A DNA stretch of 64,000 bases from Paraburkholderia ultramafica. Lineage in GTDB: Bacteria > Pseudomonadota > Gammaproteobacteria > Burkholderiales > Burkholderiaceae. Location: assembly GCF_902859915.1 (NCBI RefSeq), contig NZ_CADIKK010000017.1, positions 119,436 through 183,435 on the forward strand, read 5' to 3'. The position numbers and the translations under genes were made by a program. Shown piece after piece: positions 42,969-53,374 of the stretch. Below the pieces are notes generated by a model. That model saw only the letters and a program-made list of their open reading frames with translations. It searched no databases and was not told the DNA's origin. The stretch's first letter is position 1. Each line of letters opens with the position of its first letter.

Positions 42969-44273
42969 ATGGAATTCCTCGATCTCGGACCATTTTCTCG
43001 TGCGTCCGGCACGGTTCGTCTGCGAGGCTCGAAGAGCATTTCGAACCGGGTGTTGCTGCTCGCGGCGCTCGCCGAAGGCGAAACGACGATCACGAACCTG
43101 CTCGACTCCGACGACACCCGCGTGATGCTCGACGCGCTCGAAAAGCTCGGCGTGCGTCTGAAGCGCGACGGCGACACCTGCGTCGTGACCGGCACGCGCG
43201 GTGCGTTCACCGCGCGCCAGGCCGATCTGTTCCTTGGCAATGCGGGCACGGCGGTGCGTCCGCTGACCGCGGCGTTAGCCGTGAACGGCGGCGACTATCG
43301 GATCCACGGCGTGCCGCGCATGCACGAGCGGCCGATCGGCGATCTGGTCGACGGCTTGCGCCAGATCGGCGCGAAGATCGACTACGAAGAGAGCGAAGGC
43401 TATCCGCCGCTGCGGATTCGCCCGGCGCAGATTGCCGCCGACGCGCCGATCCGCGTGCGCGGCGACGTGTCGAGCCAGTTCCTGACGTCGCTGCTGATGA
43501 CGCTGCCGCTGCTGCGCACCCAAAGCGGCGTGAGCACCGTGCAGGTGGACGGCGAACTGATCTCGAAGCCGTACATCGAGATCACTATCAAGCTGATGGC
43601 GCGCTTCGGCATCAAGGTCGAGCGTCATGGCTGGCACCAGTTCGTCGTGCCGGCGGGGCAGCGCTATCGGTCGCCGGGCACGATCATGGTGGAGGGCGAT
43701 GCGTCGTCCGCATCGTATTTTCTCGCGGCCGGCGCGCTCGGCGGCGGCCCGCTGAGAGTGGAAGGCGTGGGCCGCGCGAGCATCCAGGGCGACGTCGGTT
43801 TTGCCGATGCGCTCATCAAGATGGGCGCGAACTTGCAGATGGGCGACGACTGGATCGAAGTGCGCGGCGTCGGCAACGACCACGGCAAGCTCGATCCGAT
43901 CGACATGGACTTCAACCTGATCCCCGACGCCGCGATGACGATCGCCGTCGCCGCGCTGTTCGCGGACGGCACGACCACGCTGCGCAACATCGCGAGCTGG
44001 CGCGTGAAGGAAACCGACCGGATCGCCGCGATGGCGACGGAGCTGCGCAAGGTCGGCGCCAAGGTGCGGGAGGGCGAGGATTTCCTCGTCGTCACGCCGC
44101 CCGAAAAGCTGATTCCGAACGCTTCGATCGACACCTACGACGACCACCGGATGGCCATGTGCTTCTCGCTCGTGAGCTTGGGCGGCGTGCCGGTCCGGAT
44201 CAACGACCCGAAGTGCGTCGGCAAGACTTTCCCCGATTATTTCGAGCGCTTCACCGCGCTTGCCCAACCATGA
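42969..44273 (+). CDS. aroA: 3-phosphoshikimate 1-carboxyvinyltransferase (EPSP synthase)
   Basis: A 434-residue enzyme joining shikimate-3-phosphate and phosphoenolpyruvate. ATG 42969 begins MEFLDLGPFSRASGTVRLRG. Class I marks: LRGSKSISNRVLLLAALAEG (shikimate-phosphate Lys), LFLGNAGTAVRPLTAALAV (PEP-binding NAGTA motif, Gly unchanged), and RVKETDRIAAMATELRKVGA with the Arg/Lys pair and YDDHRMAMCFSL. The inhibitor-sensitive class I form is expected from the GNAGTAxRP motif. Confidence 0.97.
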   Translation: MEFLDLGPFSRASGTVRLRGSKSISNRVLLLAALAEGETTITNLLDSDDTRVMLDALEKLGVRLKRDGDTCVVTGTRGAFTARQADLFLGNAGTAVRPLTAALAVNGGDYRIHGVPRMHERPIGDLVDGLRQIGAKIDYEESEGYPPLRIRPAQIAADAPIRVRGDVSSQFLTSLLMTLPLLRTQSGVSTVQVDGELISKPYIEITIKLMARFGIKVERHGWHQFVVPAGQRYRSPGTIMVEGDASSASYFLAAGALGGGPLRVEGVGRASIQGDVGFADALIKMGANLQMGDDWIEVRGVGNDHGKLDPIDMDFNLIPDAAMTIAVAALFADGTTTLRNIASWRVKETDRIAAMATELRKVGAKVREGEDFLVVTPPEKLIPNASIDTYDDHRMAMCFSLVSLGGVPVRINDPKCVGKTFPDYFERFTALAQP

Positions 44274-44308
44274 TTCGACCCACAATCGACTGACGTGCGA
44301 CTTTTTCG

Positions 44309-44995
44309 ATGAAACCGACCCGTCCTTTTCACCAGACGCCCGTCATTACGATCGACGGCCCGAGTGCCTCCGGCAAAGGCACCGTGGCCGCGCTGGTTGC
44401 CGCGAGCCTCGGTTTTCACCTGCTGGATAGCGGCGCGCTGTACCGGCTTGCCGCGCTGGCCAGCCTGCGCTACGGCGTCGCGGCAGACGACGCCGACGCC
44501 CTTGTCCAATTGATCGACGACCTGCATATCACGTTTCGCGAGGGGCTCGCGCAGCTCGACGGCGCCGACGTGTCGGCCGAAATTCGCGCCGAGGAAGTCG
44601 GCAGCCGCGCGTCGGCGATCGCCGTGCACGCCCCCGTGCGAGCCGCGCTGGTGGCGCGTCAGCGGGCTTTCCGCAAGGAGCCGGGATTGGTTGCCGATGG
44701 CCGCGACATGGGCACGGTAATCTTCCAGGACGCCGTGCTGAAGGTGTTCATGACCGCCAGCGTCGAGGCCCGCGCGGCGCGCCGGCATAAGCAATTGATC
44801 CAAAAAGGATTTTCTGCTAATATAGATGACTTGCTCCGGGATTTGCGTGAGCGCGACGAGCGCGACAGTCAGCGCGCAGCCGCGCCGCTCAAGGCCGCAG
44901 CGGATGCAAAGCTGCTTGATACCTCCGCATTGTCGGTCGACCAGGCGGTCGAGCAGGTGGTGCAATGGTATGAAGCTTTAGTCCCGCAAGCCTGA
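44309..44995 (+). CDS. cmk: Cytidylate kinase
   Basis: A 228-residue kinase making CDP or dCDP from CMP or dCMP. P-loop ITIDGPSASGKGTVAALVAA; substrate segment LLDSGALYRLAALASLRYG; VADGRDMGTVIFQDAVLKVF with the nucleotide-binding Arg-Asp; ARRHKQL lid region; RDERDSQRAAAPL with the adenine-side Arg. It sits before rpsA, the common cmk-rpsA-ihfB order. Confidence 0.97.
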   Translation: MKPTRPFHQTPVITIDGPSASGKGTVAALVAASLGFHLLDSGALYRLAALASLRYGVAADDADALVQLIDDLHITFREGLAQLDGADVSAEIRAEEVGSRASAIAVHAPVRAALVARQRAFRKEPGLVADGRDMGTVIFQDAVLKVFMTASVEARAARRHKQLIQKGFSANIDDLLRDLRERDERDSQRAAAPLKAAADAKLLDTSALSVDQAVEQVVQWYEALVPQA

Positions 44996-45053
44996 TGGAA
45001 GTACGAGTTGTACATCAGCGGCTGGTGCAGTAAAAATCTCGTTGTCGGTAGGT

Positions 45054-45074
45054 GCTTCACCGTTGTCGTGAAGC
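45054..45074 (+). promoter_or_regulatory. Stem-loop in the rpsA leader
   Basis: GCTTCAC (45054-45060) pairs with GTGAAGC (45068-45074) around CGTTGTC, 104 bases before the rpsA start. Leaders of rpsA are known to fold for S1 autoregulation in other proteobacteria. Equivalence here is inferred from position only. Confidence 0.4.
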
Positions 45075-45178
45075 GTTGTATTAACCCTTTAACCCCGCGT
45101 GGCATTCGCATTCCTGGCCGTTGTGGCTGACCGTCCGGCCAGCCGGGCACCGCGCGAACCATGCAAATTTTGATTTTT

Positions 45179-46894
45179 ATGTCCGACCTGCAAACCTCTA
45201 CCCCGAATACCGAATCTTTTGCGGCTCTGTTCGAAGAGTCGCTGACCAAGCAAGACATGCGCGCCGGCGAAGTGATCTCCGCCGAAGTCGTGCGCGTTGA
45301 CCACAACTTCGTGGTCGTCAACGCTGGTCTCAAGTCCGAAGCCTACATCCCGCTCGAAGAGTTCCTCAACGATGCGGGCGAGGTAGAAGTGCAGGCGGGC
45401 GACTTCGTTTCCGTCGCGATCGACGCGCTGGAAAACGGCTACGGCGACACGATCCTGTCGCGCGACAAGGCGAAGCGCCTCGCTTCGTGGCTGTCGCTGG
45501 AAAAGGCTCTCGACAACAACGAACTCGTGACCGGCACGATCACGGGCAAGGTCAAGGGCGGCATGACCGTGATGGTCAACGGCATCCGCGCGTTCCTGCC
45601 GGGTTCGCTGGTCGACACGCGTCCGGTCAAGGACACGACCCCGTACGAAGGCAAGACGCTGGAATTCCGCGTCATCAAGCTCGACCGCAAGCGTAACAAC
45701 GTCGTGCTGTCGCGCCGTGCCGTGATCGAAGCGACCCAGGGCGAAGAGCGCGCAAAGCTGCTCGAAACGCTGAAGGAAGGCGCGATCGTCGAAGGCGTGG
45801 TGAAGAACATCACCGACTACGGCGCGTTCGTGGACCTCGGCGGTATCGACGGCCTGCTGCACATCACCGACATCGCATGGCGTCGTGTGCGTCACCCGAG
45901 CGAAGTGCTGTCGGTTGGCCAGGAAGTCACCGCGAAGATCCTCAAGTTCGATCAAGAGAAGAACCGCGTTTCGCTGGGCATCAAGCAACTGGGCGACGAT
46001 CCGTGGGAAGGCATCTCGCGCCGTTACCCGTCGGGCACGCGCCTGTTCGGTAAGGTCACCAACATCACCGACTACGGCGCATTCGTCGAAGTGGAATCGG
46101 GCATCGAAGGCCTCGTCCACGTGTCGGAAATGGACTGGACGAACAAGAACGTTGCACCGTCGAAGGTCGTGCAACTGGGCGACGAAGTCGAAGTCATGGT
46201 TCTCGAAATCGACGAAGACCGCCGCCGTATCAGCCTCGGCATGAAGCAGTGCAAGCCGAACCCGTGGGACGATTTCAGCCGCAACTTCAAGAAGGGCGAC
46301 AAGCTGCAAGGCGCAATCAAGTCGATCACCGACTTCGGCGTCTTCATCGGTCTGCCGGGCGGCATCGACGGTCTGGTTCACCTGTCGGACCTGTCGTGGA
46401 GCGAAACGGGCGAAGAAGCAGTTCGCAAGTACAAGAAGGGCGACGAAGTGGAAGCGATCGTTCTCGGCATCGACGTCGAGAAGGAACGTATTTCGCTGGG
46501 CATCAAGCAGCTCGAAGGCGACCCGTTCAGCAACTTCGTTGCCATGAACGACAAGGGTTCGATCGTCGACGGCGTGGTCAAGACGGTGGACGCGAAGGGT
46601 GCGGTGGTTCAGCTGTCGGCGGAAGTCGAAGGTTATCTGCGCGCTTCGGAGATCGCCCAAGACCGCGTGGAAGATGCTCGCAACGTGCTGAAGGAAGGCG
46701 ACAAGGTCAACGCGATGATCATCAACATCGATCGCAAGTCGCGTGGCATCAACCTGTCGATCAAGGCCAAGGATTCGGCTGAGCAACAGGAAGCCATCCG
46801 TGGCTTGGCTTCGTCGGATTCGAGCACGGCTGCCACCGGCACGACGAACCTCGGCGCGCTGCTGAAGGCCAAGCTCGACGGCCAGAACCAGTAA
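45179..46894 (+). CDS. rpsA: 30S ribosomal protein S1
   Basis: A 571-residue RNA-binding protein with six S1 domains that brings mRNA to the 30S subunit. ATG 45179 begins MSDLQTSTPNTESFAALFEE, the standard start, in preference to 45161. Repeats are clear at VVKNITDYGAFVDLGGIDGLLHI, KVTNITDYGAFVEVESGIEG, KSITDFGVFIGLPGGIDGLV and VVKTVDAKGAVVQLSAEVEG (each given in part). Codon use is strongly biased, as expected for a highly expressed gene. Confidence 0.98.
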   Translation: MSDLQTSTPNTESFAALFEESLTKQDMRAGEVISAEVVRVDHNFVVVNAGLKSEAYIPLEEFLNDAGEVEVQAGDFVSVAIDALENGYGDTILSRDKAKRLASWLSLEKALDNNELVTGTITGKVKGGMTVMVNGIRAFLPGSLVDTRPVKDTTPYEGKTLEFRVIKLDRKRNNVVLSRRAVIEATQGEERAKLLETLKEGAIVEGVVKNITDYGAFVDLGGIDGLLHITDIAWRRVRHPSEVLSVGQEVTAKILKFDQEKNRVSLGIKQLGDDPWEGISRRYPSGTRLFGKVTNITDYGAFVEVESGIEGLVHVSEMDWTNKNVAPSKVVQLGDEVEVMVLEIDEDRRRISLGMKQCKPNPWDDFSRNFKKGDKLQGAIKSITDFGVFIGLPGGIDGLVHLSDLSWSETGEEAVRKYKKGDEVEAIVLGIDVEKERISLGIKQLEGDPFSNFVAMNDKGSIVDGVVKTVDAKGAVVQLSAEVEGYLRASEIAQDRVEDARNVLKEGDKVNAMIINIDRKSRGINLSIKAKDSAEQQEAIRGLASSDSSTAATGTTNLGALLKAKLDGQNQ

Positions 46895-46915
46895 GCCTGA
46901 GAGGTCTGCTGCAGT

Positions 46916-47239
46916 ATGACCAAATCGGAACTGGTCGCCCAGCTGGCTACGCGATTTCCGCAGCTTGTACTCAAAGATGCGGATTTCGCGGTGAAGACGA
47001 TGCTTGATGCGATGTCGGAGGCGCTTGCCAACGGTCATCGCATCGAAATTCGCGGCTTCGGCAGCTTCGGCCTCAACCGCCGTCCCTCCCGCGTCGGACG
47101 TAATCCGAAGTCGGGCGAGAAGGTGTTGGTACCTGAGAAGTACGTACCGCACTTCAAGCCGGGCAAGGAATTGCGTGAGCGGGTGGATCGTCGCGCGGGC
47201 GAGCCGTTGAAGGTCGAAGAGCCGGATGACGACCTGTAA
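46916..47239 (+). CDS. ihfB: Integration host factor subunit beta
   Basis: A 107-residue DNA-bending protein of the HU/IHF family. Start MTKSELVAQLATRFPQL; core VKTMLDAMSEALANGHRIEI, then RGFGSFGLNRRPSRVGRNPKSG (shown as family motif, DNA-inserting Pro at RNPKSG) and KYVPHFKPGKELRERV. It is 21 bases after rpsA, the usual co-location. With IhfA it shapes promoters, recombination sites and replication origins. Confidence 0.97.
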   Translation: MTKSELVAQLATRFPQLVLKDADFAVKTMLDAMSEALANGHRIEIRGFGSFGLNRRPSRVGRNPKSGEKVLVPEKYVPHFKPGKELRERVDRRAGEPLKVEEPDDDL

Positions 47240-47688
47240 ATGCTCCGTTGTGCGTTTTGCAGCGTGGCATTGGTAGCGTCAGCGGCCAAAGCCAGTCGGC
47301 AAAAGACCAGAAAAAGCGCCTTCGGGCGCTTTTTTTTTCGTCCGTACTTTTCGAGCGGCGTTTTCGCGGCTGGTTTGGGTTCTGGTTCGCATGCGTGCAG
47401 GCCTGCGTTGCAGCCCACGCAATCCGGCAATCAGCTACGCGTGTCCACACATTCGCTCCTGCGATCAGCTACGCATGCCCACGCACCTGTTAGTCACGCA
47501 AATCAGACGCACGCACCCACGCATCCGTTTGCGGCAAGATAAACCTCGCGTAAGTCCACAATCCGCCACTTCCTGCCCAGCCGCGAGGGCTTCAATTACA
47601 ATACGGGTCACTTCGGCGCGGGCGACACCGTGGCGCGACGCGTCATCAAGCCGGCGTCACCCCGCAACTGCCGTCAAGAGACCTATTC
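47240..47688. other. Intergenic region with terminator and ATCAGCTACGC repeats
   Basis: After the terminator at 47309-47338 there is a GC-skewed stretch with two copies of ATCAGCTACGC (about 47434 and 47464) followed by related CCACGCAC and ACGCACCCACGCA strings. Open frames across it have no supporting signals. The promoter of lapA should be at the right end. Confidence 0.5.
47309..47338 (+). terminator. Rho-independent terminator after ihfB
   Basis: AAAGCGCC-TTCG-GGCGCTTT stem with the stable UUCG tetraloop, followed by a long T-run. It ends the cmk-rpsA-ihfB transcript. Confidence 0.95.
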
Positions 47689-47982
47689 ATGAAATTTATC
47701 GTCTGGTTGATCCGTGTGCTGGTGTTCGTGCTGCTGCTGGTGCTGGCGCTCTCCAACACACAACCTGCTACGCTGAATTTCCTCGCTGGCTACGCGTGGC
47801 CGGCGCCTTTGATCCTGATCGGCCTCGCGTTCTTCGTGGTGGGGCTGCTGGCCGGCCTGGTGTCGTCGATGCCGGCGATGGTGCGCTTGCGCATGGAAAA
47901 TGGCCGGCTCAAGCGCGAGTTGCGCGTGGCGCGCGAAACCCCGGTGGTGGTCGAGCAGCCGCCCATGCCGCCGCTGATCTGA
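47689..47982 (+). CDS. lapA: Lipopolysaccharide assembly protein LapA-domain protein (DUF1049)
   Basis: A 97-residue inner-membrane protein with two TM segments: about 1-20 (MKFIVWLIRVLVFVLLLVLA) and 40-65 (LILIGLAFFVVGLLAGLVSS). The LapA/DUF1049 mark NTQPATLNFLAGYAWPAPLI joins them, and a cytoplasmic coiled tail follows. It is directly before lapB, the conserved pair that controls LpxC breakdown through FtsH and so sets LPS output. Confidence 0.9.
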   Translation: MKFIVWLIRVLVFVLLLVLALSNTQPATLNFLAGYAWPAPLILIGLAFFVVGLLAGLVSSMPAMVRLRMENGRLKRELRVARETPVVVEQPPMPPLI

Positions 47983-48051
47983 AATTCCTTCTGCCGCGCG
48001 GTTTGAGCGCGGCTTTCCGTTCCCGCTTTCCCGCACATTTGCATTAATCGC

Positions 48052-49227
48052 ATGGATCTAGACTTCTGGTGGCTGCTTGTCATACCCGTCGCTTTCGCGT
48101 TCGGCTGGATGGCTGCGCGCTACGACCTCAAGACGCTGCTGTCCGAAAGCGCCAACCTGCCGCGCTCGTATTTCCGCGGCCTGAACTTCCTGCTCAACGA
48201 GCAGCCGGACAAGGCGATCGATGCGTTCATCGAAGTGGTCAAGCTCGACCCTGAAACGGTCGAGCTGCATTTCGCGCTGGGCAACCTGTTCCGGCGCCGC
48301 GGCGAAACGGACCGCGCGATTCGCGTGCATCAGAATCTGTTGAGCCGCGCCGATCTGCCGGTCAGCGAGCGCGATCACGCGCTCTACGAACTGGGGCAAG
48401 ACTTCCTGAAAGCGGGCTTGCTCGATCGTGCGGAGGAAACCTTCCGCTCGCTCGAAACCGGCGACTACGCGCTGGGCGCGCAACGCGCGCTCCTCACCAT
48501 ATACGAAATCGAGAAAGACTGGGTCAAGTCGATCGATACCGCGCGCCATCTGGAAACGATGGGCGCCGAATCGCTCGACAAGGAAATCGCGCAGTTCCAT
48601 TGCGAACTCGCGCAGGAAGCGCTGCAGCTGAAAAGCCCGGACGAAGCCCGCCGTCAACTCGGCTTCGCGCTGAAGGCGAACCCGACCAACGTGCGCGCGA
48701 CGATCCTGTTCGGTGACGTCGACGCCGCCGGCGGTGCGCAGGAAGCGGCCATTGCGCAGTGGCGGCGCGTCGAGGAACAGAATCCGGCCTATCTGCCGCT
48801 GGTCGCGGAAAAAATCATGAAGGCCTACGAGGCGCTCGGCCGTCCGCAGGATGGCGCCGACCTGCTCACCACGTGGGTCGATCGCCATCCGAGCAACGAT
48901 TTGCTCGATGTGGCTTATCAGCACGTCGCGTCGTTGCGCGGGCCCGATGCGGCGCACGCGCTGGCGCGCTCGCAGATGCAGAAGTCGCCGAATCTGGCCG
49001 GCATGACGCGCCTGCTCGAGGCGCAGCAAGCCGTCGCGGAAGAGCCGCGGCGCAGCGAGCTCGAACTGATGCGTACGCTGATCCGTCAGCGCACCAAAAA
49101 TCTGCCGCGCTATACGTGCCAGAATTGCGGTTTCAGGGCGCGGCTTTTCTATTGGCAGTGCCCAGGTTGCAGCGGGTGGGAAACCTATGCACCGCGTCGC
49201 GTCGAACCAATTACCGCGTCGAGCTGA
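48052..49227 (+). CDS. lapB: Lipopolysaccharide assembly protein B
   Basis: A 391-residue protein: one N-terminal TM (DFWWLLVIPVAFAFGWMAAR), a cytoplasmic TPR array (SYFRGLNFLLNEQPDKAIDA onwards, about nine units) and a C-terminal rubredoxin-like zinc knuckle with two CxxC pairs (YTCQNCGFRA and WQCPGCSGWETY). In E. coli LapB/YciM brings LpxC to FtsH for proteolysis. All parts needed for that are present. The gene follows lapA by 69 bases. Confidence 0.95.
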   Translation: MDLDFWWLLVIPVAFAFGWMAARYDLKTLLSESANLPRSYFRGLNFLLNEQPDKAIDAFIEVVKLDPETVELHFALGNLFRRRGETDRAIRVHQNLLSRADLPVSERDHALYELGQDFLKAGLLDRAEETFRSLETGDYALGAQRALLTIYEIEKDWVKSIDTARHLETMGAESLDKEIAQFHCELAQEALQLKSPDEARRQLGFALKANPTNVRATILFGDVDAAGGAQEAAIAQWRRVEEQNPAYLPLVAEKIMKAYEALGRPQDGADLLTTWVDRHPSNDLLDVAYQHVASLRGPDAAHALARSQMQKSPNLAGMTRLLEAQQAVAEEPRRSELELMRTLIRQRTKNLPRYTCQNCGFRARLFYWQCPGCSGWETYAPRRVEPITASS

Positions 49228-49371
49228 CGCTACGGCGGCGGTGGCGGCTTCGGCCGCGCGGCCGCCGCGCCGCGCCTATGGCGGCAGCGTCTGCGCGGGC
49301 GGAGTTCGCAACGAGATCATCACCGGCATCATGACCGGCAATCATCACCGGAACCCTCTACCAGAAAGCGT

Positions 49372-50775
<1,404 letters not shown>

Positions 50776-51821
50776 GGCCATGCCGGGGGCTCCCGCGTCC
50801 ACACCGGCGCCGCAGTTGCCGGTCGTGCCGCGCGCGCAGCTCAGCGCGGCGCGCGTGCTGGTGGTCGGCGACGTGATGCTCGACCGTTACTGGTTCGGCG
50901 ACGTGAACCGTATTTCGCCGGAAGCGCCGGTGCCGGTGGTGCATGTGCAGCGCCAGGAAGACCGCCTCGGCGGCGCGGCGAACGTCGCGCGCAACGCGGT
51001 CGCGCTCGGCGCGCAAGCCGGTCTGCTGTGCGTGGTCGGCCATGACGAACCCGGCGAGCGCATCGTCAATTTGCTCAGCGAAAGCGGGGTGACGCCGCAT
51101 CTCGAACGCGACCCGGCGCTCCTCACCACGATCAAGCTGCGCGTGCTGTCGCGTCAGCAGCAGTTGCTGCGGGTCGACTTCGAAAACTCGCCGGCGCACG
51201 AAGTGCTGCTCGCGGGTCTCGCGCGTTTCGACGAGTTGCTGCCGTTGCACGACGTGATCCTGATGTCCGACTACGCGAAGGGCGGCCTGACCCACGTCAC
51301 GCAGATGATCGCGAAGGCGAATGCAGCGGGCAAGCCGGTGCTGGTCGATCCGAAGGGCGATGACTGGGAGCGCTATCGCGGCGCGACGCTGATCACACCA
51401 AATCGCGCCGAGTTGCGCGAGGTCGTCGGTCAATGGAAATCCGAAGAGGATCTGCTTGCGCGCGTGACGAAGCTGCGCGCCGAGCTGGCGTTCAAGGCGT
51501 TGCTGTTGACGCGCTCGGAAGAGGGCATGACGCTCTTCTCCGACGACGGCGTCCTGCACGCTTCGGCCGTCGCCCGCGAAGTGTATGATGTTTCGGGTGC
51601 GGGCGACACCGTGATCGCCACGCTCGCCGCCATGCTGGGCGCGGGTCTCACGCTGGTCGAAGCGGTTGGCCTCGCGAATCGCGCGGCCGGCATCGTGGTC
51701 GGCAAACTCGGCACCGCCACCGTCGACTACGACGAACTCTTTCATTGATGCGGCCGGCCGGATCCCTGGCCATGCGCCTGCCGGCGACGTGCAACAGGGA
51801 TTCGCGGGCGTCAACTGGATG

Positions 51822-51919
51822 TGTCGATCGGAGTTAGCGCTTTAGCGCTTACTCCGATCCCATGCAAGGCTGTCGATCGGAGTTAGCGCTTTAGCGCTTA
51901 CTCCGATCCCATGCAAGGC
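51822..51919. repeat. Perfect 49-bp tandem duplication, each unit a hairpin
   Basis: Units 51822-51870 and 51871-51919 are identical. Each contains GATCGGAGTTAGCGC, the loop TTTA and GCGCTTACTCCGATC, a 15-bp inverted repeat with one mismatch. The array ends 19 bases before the hldD start codon. The hairpin could be a mobile REP-like unit or a folded leader. Confidence 0.95.
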
Positions 51920-51938
51920 TCATTACCGCAGGATCATC

Positions 51939-52931
51939 ATGACCCTCATCGTCACCGGCGCGGCCGGTTTCATCGGCAGCAATCTCGTGAAGGCGCTCAA
52001 CGAGCGCGGCGAACAACGCATCATCGCTGTCGACAATCTGACGCGCGCGGACAAGTTCAAGAATCTGGTCGACTGCGAAATCGACGACTATCTCGACAAG
52101 ACCGAATTCGTCGAGCGCTTCAGGCGCGGCGACTTCGGCAAGGTGCGCGCGATTTTCCATGAAGGCGCCTGCTCGGACACGATGGAAACCGACGGCCGCT
52201 ACATGATGGACAACAACTTCCGCTATAGCCGCGACGTGCTCGATGTCTGCCTCGCGCAGAACATCCAGTTTCTGTACGCGTCGTCGGCGGCCACGTATGG
52301 CGGATCGAGCCGCTTTGTCGAAGAGCGCGAAGTCGAGCAGCCGCTGAACGTGTACGGCTATTCGAAGTTCCTGTTCGATCAGGTGATTCGCCGCGTGCTG
52401 CCCACCGCCAAGAGCCAGATTGCGGGCTTTCGCTACTTCAACGTGTACGGGCCGCGCGAAACGCATAAAGCGCGCATGGCGTCGGTCGCGTTTCACAACT
52501 TCAACCAGTTCCGCTCCGAAGGCAAGGTCAAGCTGTTCGGTGAATACAACGGCTATGCCGCCGGCGAGCAGACGCGCGATTTCGTGTCCGTCGAAGACGT
52601 GGTGAAGGTCAACCTGTTCTTCCTCGACAACCCGGACAAGTCGGGAATCTTCAATCTGGGCAGCGGCCGCGCGCAACCGTTCAACGACATCGCGAGCACG
52701 GTGGTCAATACCTTGCGCGCGCTGAACCACGAACCGGCGCTGTCACTCGCGGATCAGGTGCAGCGCGGGCTGATCGAATACATTTCGTTTCCCGACGCAC
52801 TGCGCGGCAAGTACCAGTGCTTCACGCAAGCCGACCAGTCGAAGCTGCGCGCGGCCGGCTACGACGCGCCGTTCCTGAGCGTGCAGGAAGGGGTCGATCG
52901 TTACATACGTTGGCTATTCGGCCAGGTGTAA
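51939..52931 (+). CDS. hldD: ADP-L-glycero-D-manno-heptose 6-epimerase
   Basis: A 330-residue short-chain-dehydrogenase-type epimerase (also called rfaD), last step in making ADP-L,D-heptose. NADP Rossmann motif MTLIVTGAAGFIGSNLVKAL; FHEGACSDTMETDGRYMMDN; catalytic YGYSKFLFDQ (Tyr-x3-Lys); RYFNVYGPRETHKARMASVA; GEQTRDFVSVEDVVKVN. It follows rfaE1 but is parted from it by the duplicated hairpin, so its expression may be set separately. Confidence 0.97.
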   Translation: MTLIVTGAAGFIGSNLVKALNERGEQRIIAVDNLTRADKFKNLVDCEIDDYLDKTEFVERFRRGDFGKVRAIFHEGACSDTMETDGRYMMDNNFRYSRDVLDVCLAQNIQFLYASSAATYGGSSRFVEEREVEQPLNVYGYSKFLFDQVIRRVLPTAKSQIAGFRYFNVYGPRETHKARMASVAFHNFNQFRSEGKVKLFGEYNGYAAGEQTRDFVSVEDVVKVNLFFLDNPDKSGIFNLGSGRAQPFNDIASTVVNTLRALNHEPALSLADQVQRGLIEYISFPDALRGKYQCFTQADQSKLRAAGYDAPFLSVQEGVDRYIRWLFGQV

Positions 52932-52954
52932 ATCTTTCGGATCCCTCTTTAAAC

Positions 52955-53007
52955 TGGAATCTCCCGGTTGGTGATGGTCGCCAACCGGTTGTACGAGGGA
53001 GATTCCA
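52955..53007 (+). promoter_or_regulatory. Long nested stem-loop covering the ribosome binding site of the ComEA-like gene
   Basis: Outer arms TGGAATCTCCC (52955-52965) and GGGAGATTCCA (52997-53007) are perfect 11-base complements. The right arm contains the GGGAG ribosome binding site and ends one base before the ATG at 53009. Inner arms CCGGTTGG (52964-52971) and CCAACCGG (52981-52988) are also perfect. No T-run follows, so it is more like a translational switch than a terminator. Confidence 0.75.
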
Positions 53008-53008
53008 T

Positions 53009-53374
53009 ATGTTTCGAAAAATTCTGGTTACCGCGGCCATGCTCGCCGCTTTCGGCCACGCGTATGCGGCGGTCGACGTCAACACCGCCAACGAGGACGC
53101 GCTGCGCGGCATCAAGGGCATCGGTCCTGCCAAAGCGAAAGCCATTCTCGACGAGCGTGCAGCGCATGGTCCGTTCAAGGATCCGGCCGATCTCGGCAAG
53201 CGCGTCAAAGGCCTGGGCGGGCATACCGTCGAGCGCCTGCAGGCGGAGGGTCTCGCTGTCGGTCCGGCTGGCGCGGCTGCTAACGCGCAGGTTGCGGCGT
53301 CTGCACAGACCAAAGGCGCGGCCGCTTCGGCCGACGCGTCCAAAAGCAATCCCTCTGTGGCGGTGAAGAAATAG
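53009..53374 (+). CDS. ComEA-like helix-hairpin-helix DNA-binding protein, exported
   Basis: A 121-residue protein. ATG 53009 begins the signal peptide MFRKILVTAAMLAAFGHAYA, cleaved before AVDVN. The mature N-terminal half is two helix-hairpin-helix motifs: VDVNTANEDALRGIKGIGPA, KAKAILDERAAHGPFKDPAD and KGLGGHTVERLQAEGL. The rest is an Ala/Ser-rich tail ending in basic residues. ComEA proteins bind DNA in the periplasm during natural uptake. Short soluble forms like this are frequent in Burkholderia, and whether this one acts in competence is not shown. Its ribosome binding site lies in a strong hairpin. Confidence 0.85.
   Translation: MFRKILVTAAMLAAFGHAYAAVDVNTANEDALRGIKGIGPAKAKAILDERAAHGPFKDPADLGKRVKGLGGHTVERLQAEGLAVGPAGAAANAQVAASAQTKGAAASADASKSNPSVAVKK

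Noticed and set aside
45089..47152. Long open frame antisense to rpsA and ihfB
   Set aside because: It crosses two certain genes and has no recognisable domain.
51822..51919. CRISPR array
   Set aside because: Only two units, directly abutting, without spacers and without cas genes.
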